Assembly: GCA_963676655.2 (NCBI GenBank)
Contig: CAXXKX010000005.1
Location: 248,001-312,000, forward strand
Length of the DNA: 64,000 nucleotides
Source of the DNA: G963676655 sp963676655
Lineage (GTDB): Bacteria > Verrucomicrobiota > Lentisphaeria > Victivallales > Victivallaceae
Direction of reading: 5' to 3'
Part shown: piece after piece, positions 63,041 to 64,000 of the stretch
Numbering within the stretch: the stretch's first letter is position 1
Layout: each line of letters opens with the position of its first letter
The notes under the pieces: generated by a model
What the model was told of the DNA's origin: nothing
What the model saw: the letters and a program-made list of their open reading frames with translations, nothing else
Database searches by the model: none
Position numbers and translations under genes: made by a program

Positions 63041-64000
63041 TCAAGATAAAAATTTTTCCATTAAAGCTTTTGAGGTACGGTAATCCTTCGCCTCAGGTAT
63101 TCTAGTAAAAAATATTTCTGGATCATGTTTTTTGGCAAGGGCCTCAATACTATCAATGTCTACCCTAAAAAATTCCTTACGGGAATTCACTTTATTCATG
63201 CGAAATGGCTCACATGCCTTATGTAATACATTTTCCAATTCAGGAGCATTTTCAGAGTAAATTATTGCATGAACATCAAACTCAAATGGTACAGACGCAC
63301 TGCTAAGTTCTTTAACCCTCTCCATTGGTTCAAGCCTACGAGTCATGCCTATTTTAAAAACATTATCTCCAAATGATCCTATATTTGATATAATATATAC
63401 ATGTCCAGATTTTGTCTGCTGTGCTCGACTTATAGCTCTTTCTTTTTTCTGTTTAGCTTCTTCTAACTGTGCTTGAAGTAAAGAGATTTTATTTTGTAAT
63501 AATTCATGTTTTTCTCCTGTCGCAATTTTAGCATCAGCAAGAGCTTTATTTAATGCTGTTTCATATATACGTTCTTCTTTTTCTGCTTCTTTTTGCGCTT
63601 TCTCTATTTCTCTTTCGGCCTTAAGTTCATCCCTCATTATCTCTTTAATTTGTCTTTGTAATTCAGCCTCTTGCTCTTTCTTTTCTTCAAGTTCATGAAC
63701 TATTTGGAGTTCAGATATTTTGAGGTTCATATACTCTTTTGTAATCTGTAACATTGATCGGGATATTAAATTATTAATCTGATCTCTAAGTTTTTTTATG
63801 CGTTGTTCATAAGTGACCACATTTTTATAATTCACTTTTGAACAAAATACATCGCATTCTGAATTGAATGCTCTGGTTACCAAACTAACGATATTTTTCA
63901 AAGATTTTTTTTCATTTGGTAATGGAGGGGTTTTGCTTACATATATAACCGCAGTTTCATTTCTTATTGCATCTTTTTGTTTTTCCCTTATATTAATAAG
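63041..64000 (-). CDS. DUF4041 / GIY-YIG (T5orf172/Mug113-type) protein, 5-prime end outside the window
   Basis: The frame is open through the right edge; no start is needed within the window (a TTG at 63901 is internal), giving 319 visible residues. The first part matches DUF4041 (SLVTRAFNSECDVFCSKVNYKNVVTYEQRIKKLRDQINNL; ITKEYMNLKISELQIVHELEEKKEQE). A long charged coiled coil follows (about 100-195), then a C-terminal GIY-YIG-superfamily domain: GHVYIISNIGSFGDNVFKIGMTRRLEPMERVKEL, with Tyr and Arg, ENAPELENVLHKAC carrying Glu and His, and RKEFFRV. DUF4041 plus GIY-YIG is the architecture of the anti-phage nuclease SNIPE. Defence role here is inferred from architecture and neighbour. Confidence 0.88.
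   Translation of the reverse strand, partial: LINIREKQKDAIRNETAVIYVSKTPPLPNEKKSLKNIVSLVTRAFNSECDVFCSKVNYKNVVTYEQRIKKLRDQINNLISRSMLQITKEYMNLKISELQIVHELEEKKEQEAELQRQIKEIMRDELKAEREIEKAQKEAEKEERIYETALNKALADAKIATGEKHELLQNKISLLQAQLEEAKQKKERAISRAQQTKSGHVYIISNIGSFGDNVFKIGMTRRLEPMERVKELSSASVPFEFDVHAIIYSENAPELENVLHKACEPFRMNKVNSRKEFFRVDIDSIEALAKKHDPEIFFTRIPEAKDYRTSKALMEKFLS

Overview
The window looks like a chromosomal segment of a Lentisphaerota-type bacterium (Lentisphaera/Victivallis relatives). This is an inference from protein style. There are six pseudopilin-like proteins with an FTLIELLVVIAI start, very large secreted glycan-active enzymes, a sulfatase, many one-component sugar regulators (three LacI, two AraC, one GntR/FadR, one IclR), a REP-associated transposase, and interspersed palindromic repeats. 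No rRNA, tRNA, CRISPR array or classical insertion sequence was seen.

Layout. 0-1.5 kb: end of a small-gene operon with phage-like flavour (truncated CDS, a 142-aa protein, two lipoproteins). 1.8-9.1 kb: a minus-strand unit of IclR regulator, 4Fe-4S QueG-like protein, YetA/exo-rhamnogalacturonan-lyase-like giant and pseudopilin, then a small secreted protein on plus. 9.1-14.6 kb: low-density accessory DNA with REP-like palindromes, a membrane protein plus pseudopilin pair, and three AT-rich minus-strand genes separated by related spacer repeats. 14.6-24.8 kb: LacI, sulfatase, pseudopilin, mutarotase-like protein and a 1,908-aa SGNH/LamG/TIM-barrel/malectin protein. 24.9-33.1 kb: minus-strand cluster of a DHDPS/NAL-family aldolase, a 1,038-aa glycosidase-like protein, pseudopilin, GntR regulator, a beta-propeller glycosidase-like protein and an FAD oxidoreductase, with a clear promoter/GntR-type operator. 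33.1-38.9 kb: two AraC regulators, a Gfo/Idh/MocA dehydrogenase and two MDR dehydrogenases, with a six-hairpin repeat cluster. 39.0-53.5 kb: two duplicated LacI-pseudopilin modules, one feeding a GH42-like enzyme, the other GH2, sialidase-like and GH29 enzymes. 53.5-58.4 kb: an eight-gene minus-strand envelope operon with ExbB/ExbD-like motor subunits and a TonB-like protein. 58.6-62.1 kb: RAYT transposase, UbiB-family kinase-like protein and YigZ/IMPACT protein. 62.3-64.0 kb: a membrane protein and a truncated DUF4041/GIY-YIG protein, a likely anti-phage locus.

How the genes work together. The recurrent unit is regulator, then pseudopilin, then a secreted giant glycan enzyme. Secreted enzymes and a sulfatase would release sugars from complex (partly sulfated or fucosylated) polysaccharides, and cytoplasmic aldolase and dehydrogenases would process sugar acids. 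Every module keeps its own regulator, often with visible twin operators. No sugar transporter is encoded here. All six pseudopilins lack the glycine that normally precedes the prepilin-peptidase cut. The most promising less-described items are the DUF4041 nuclease with its membrane neighbour at the right edge, the pseudopilin-enzyme pairing, the hairpins with covarying arms around an invariant CGTCTCG core, and the ExbBD-like operon.
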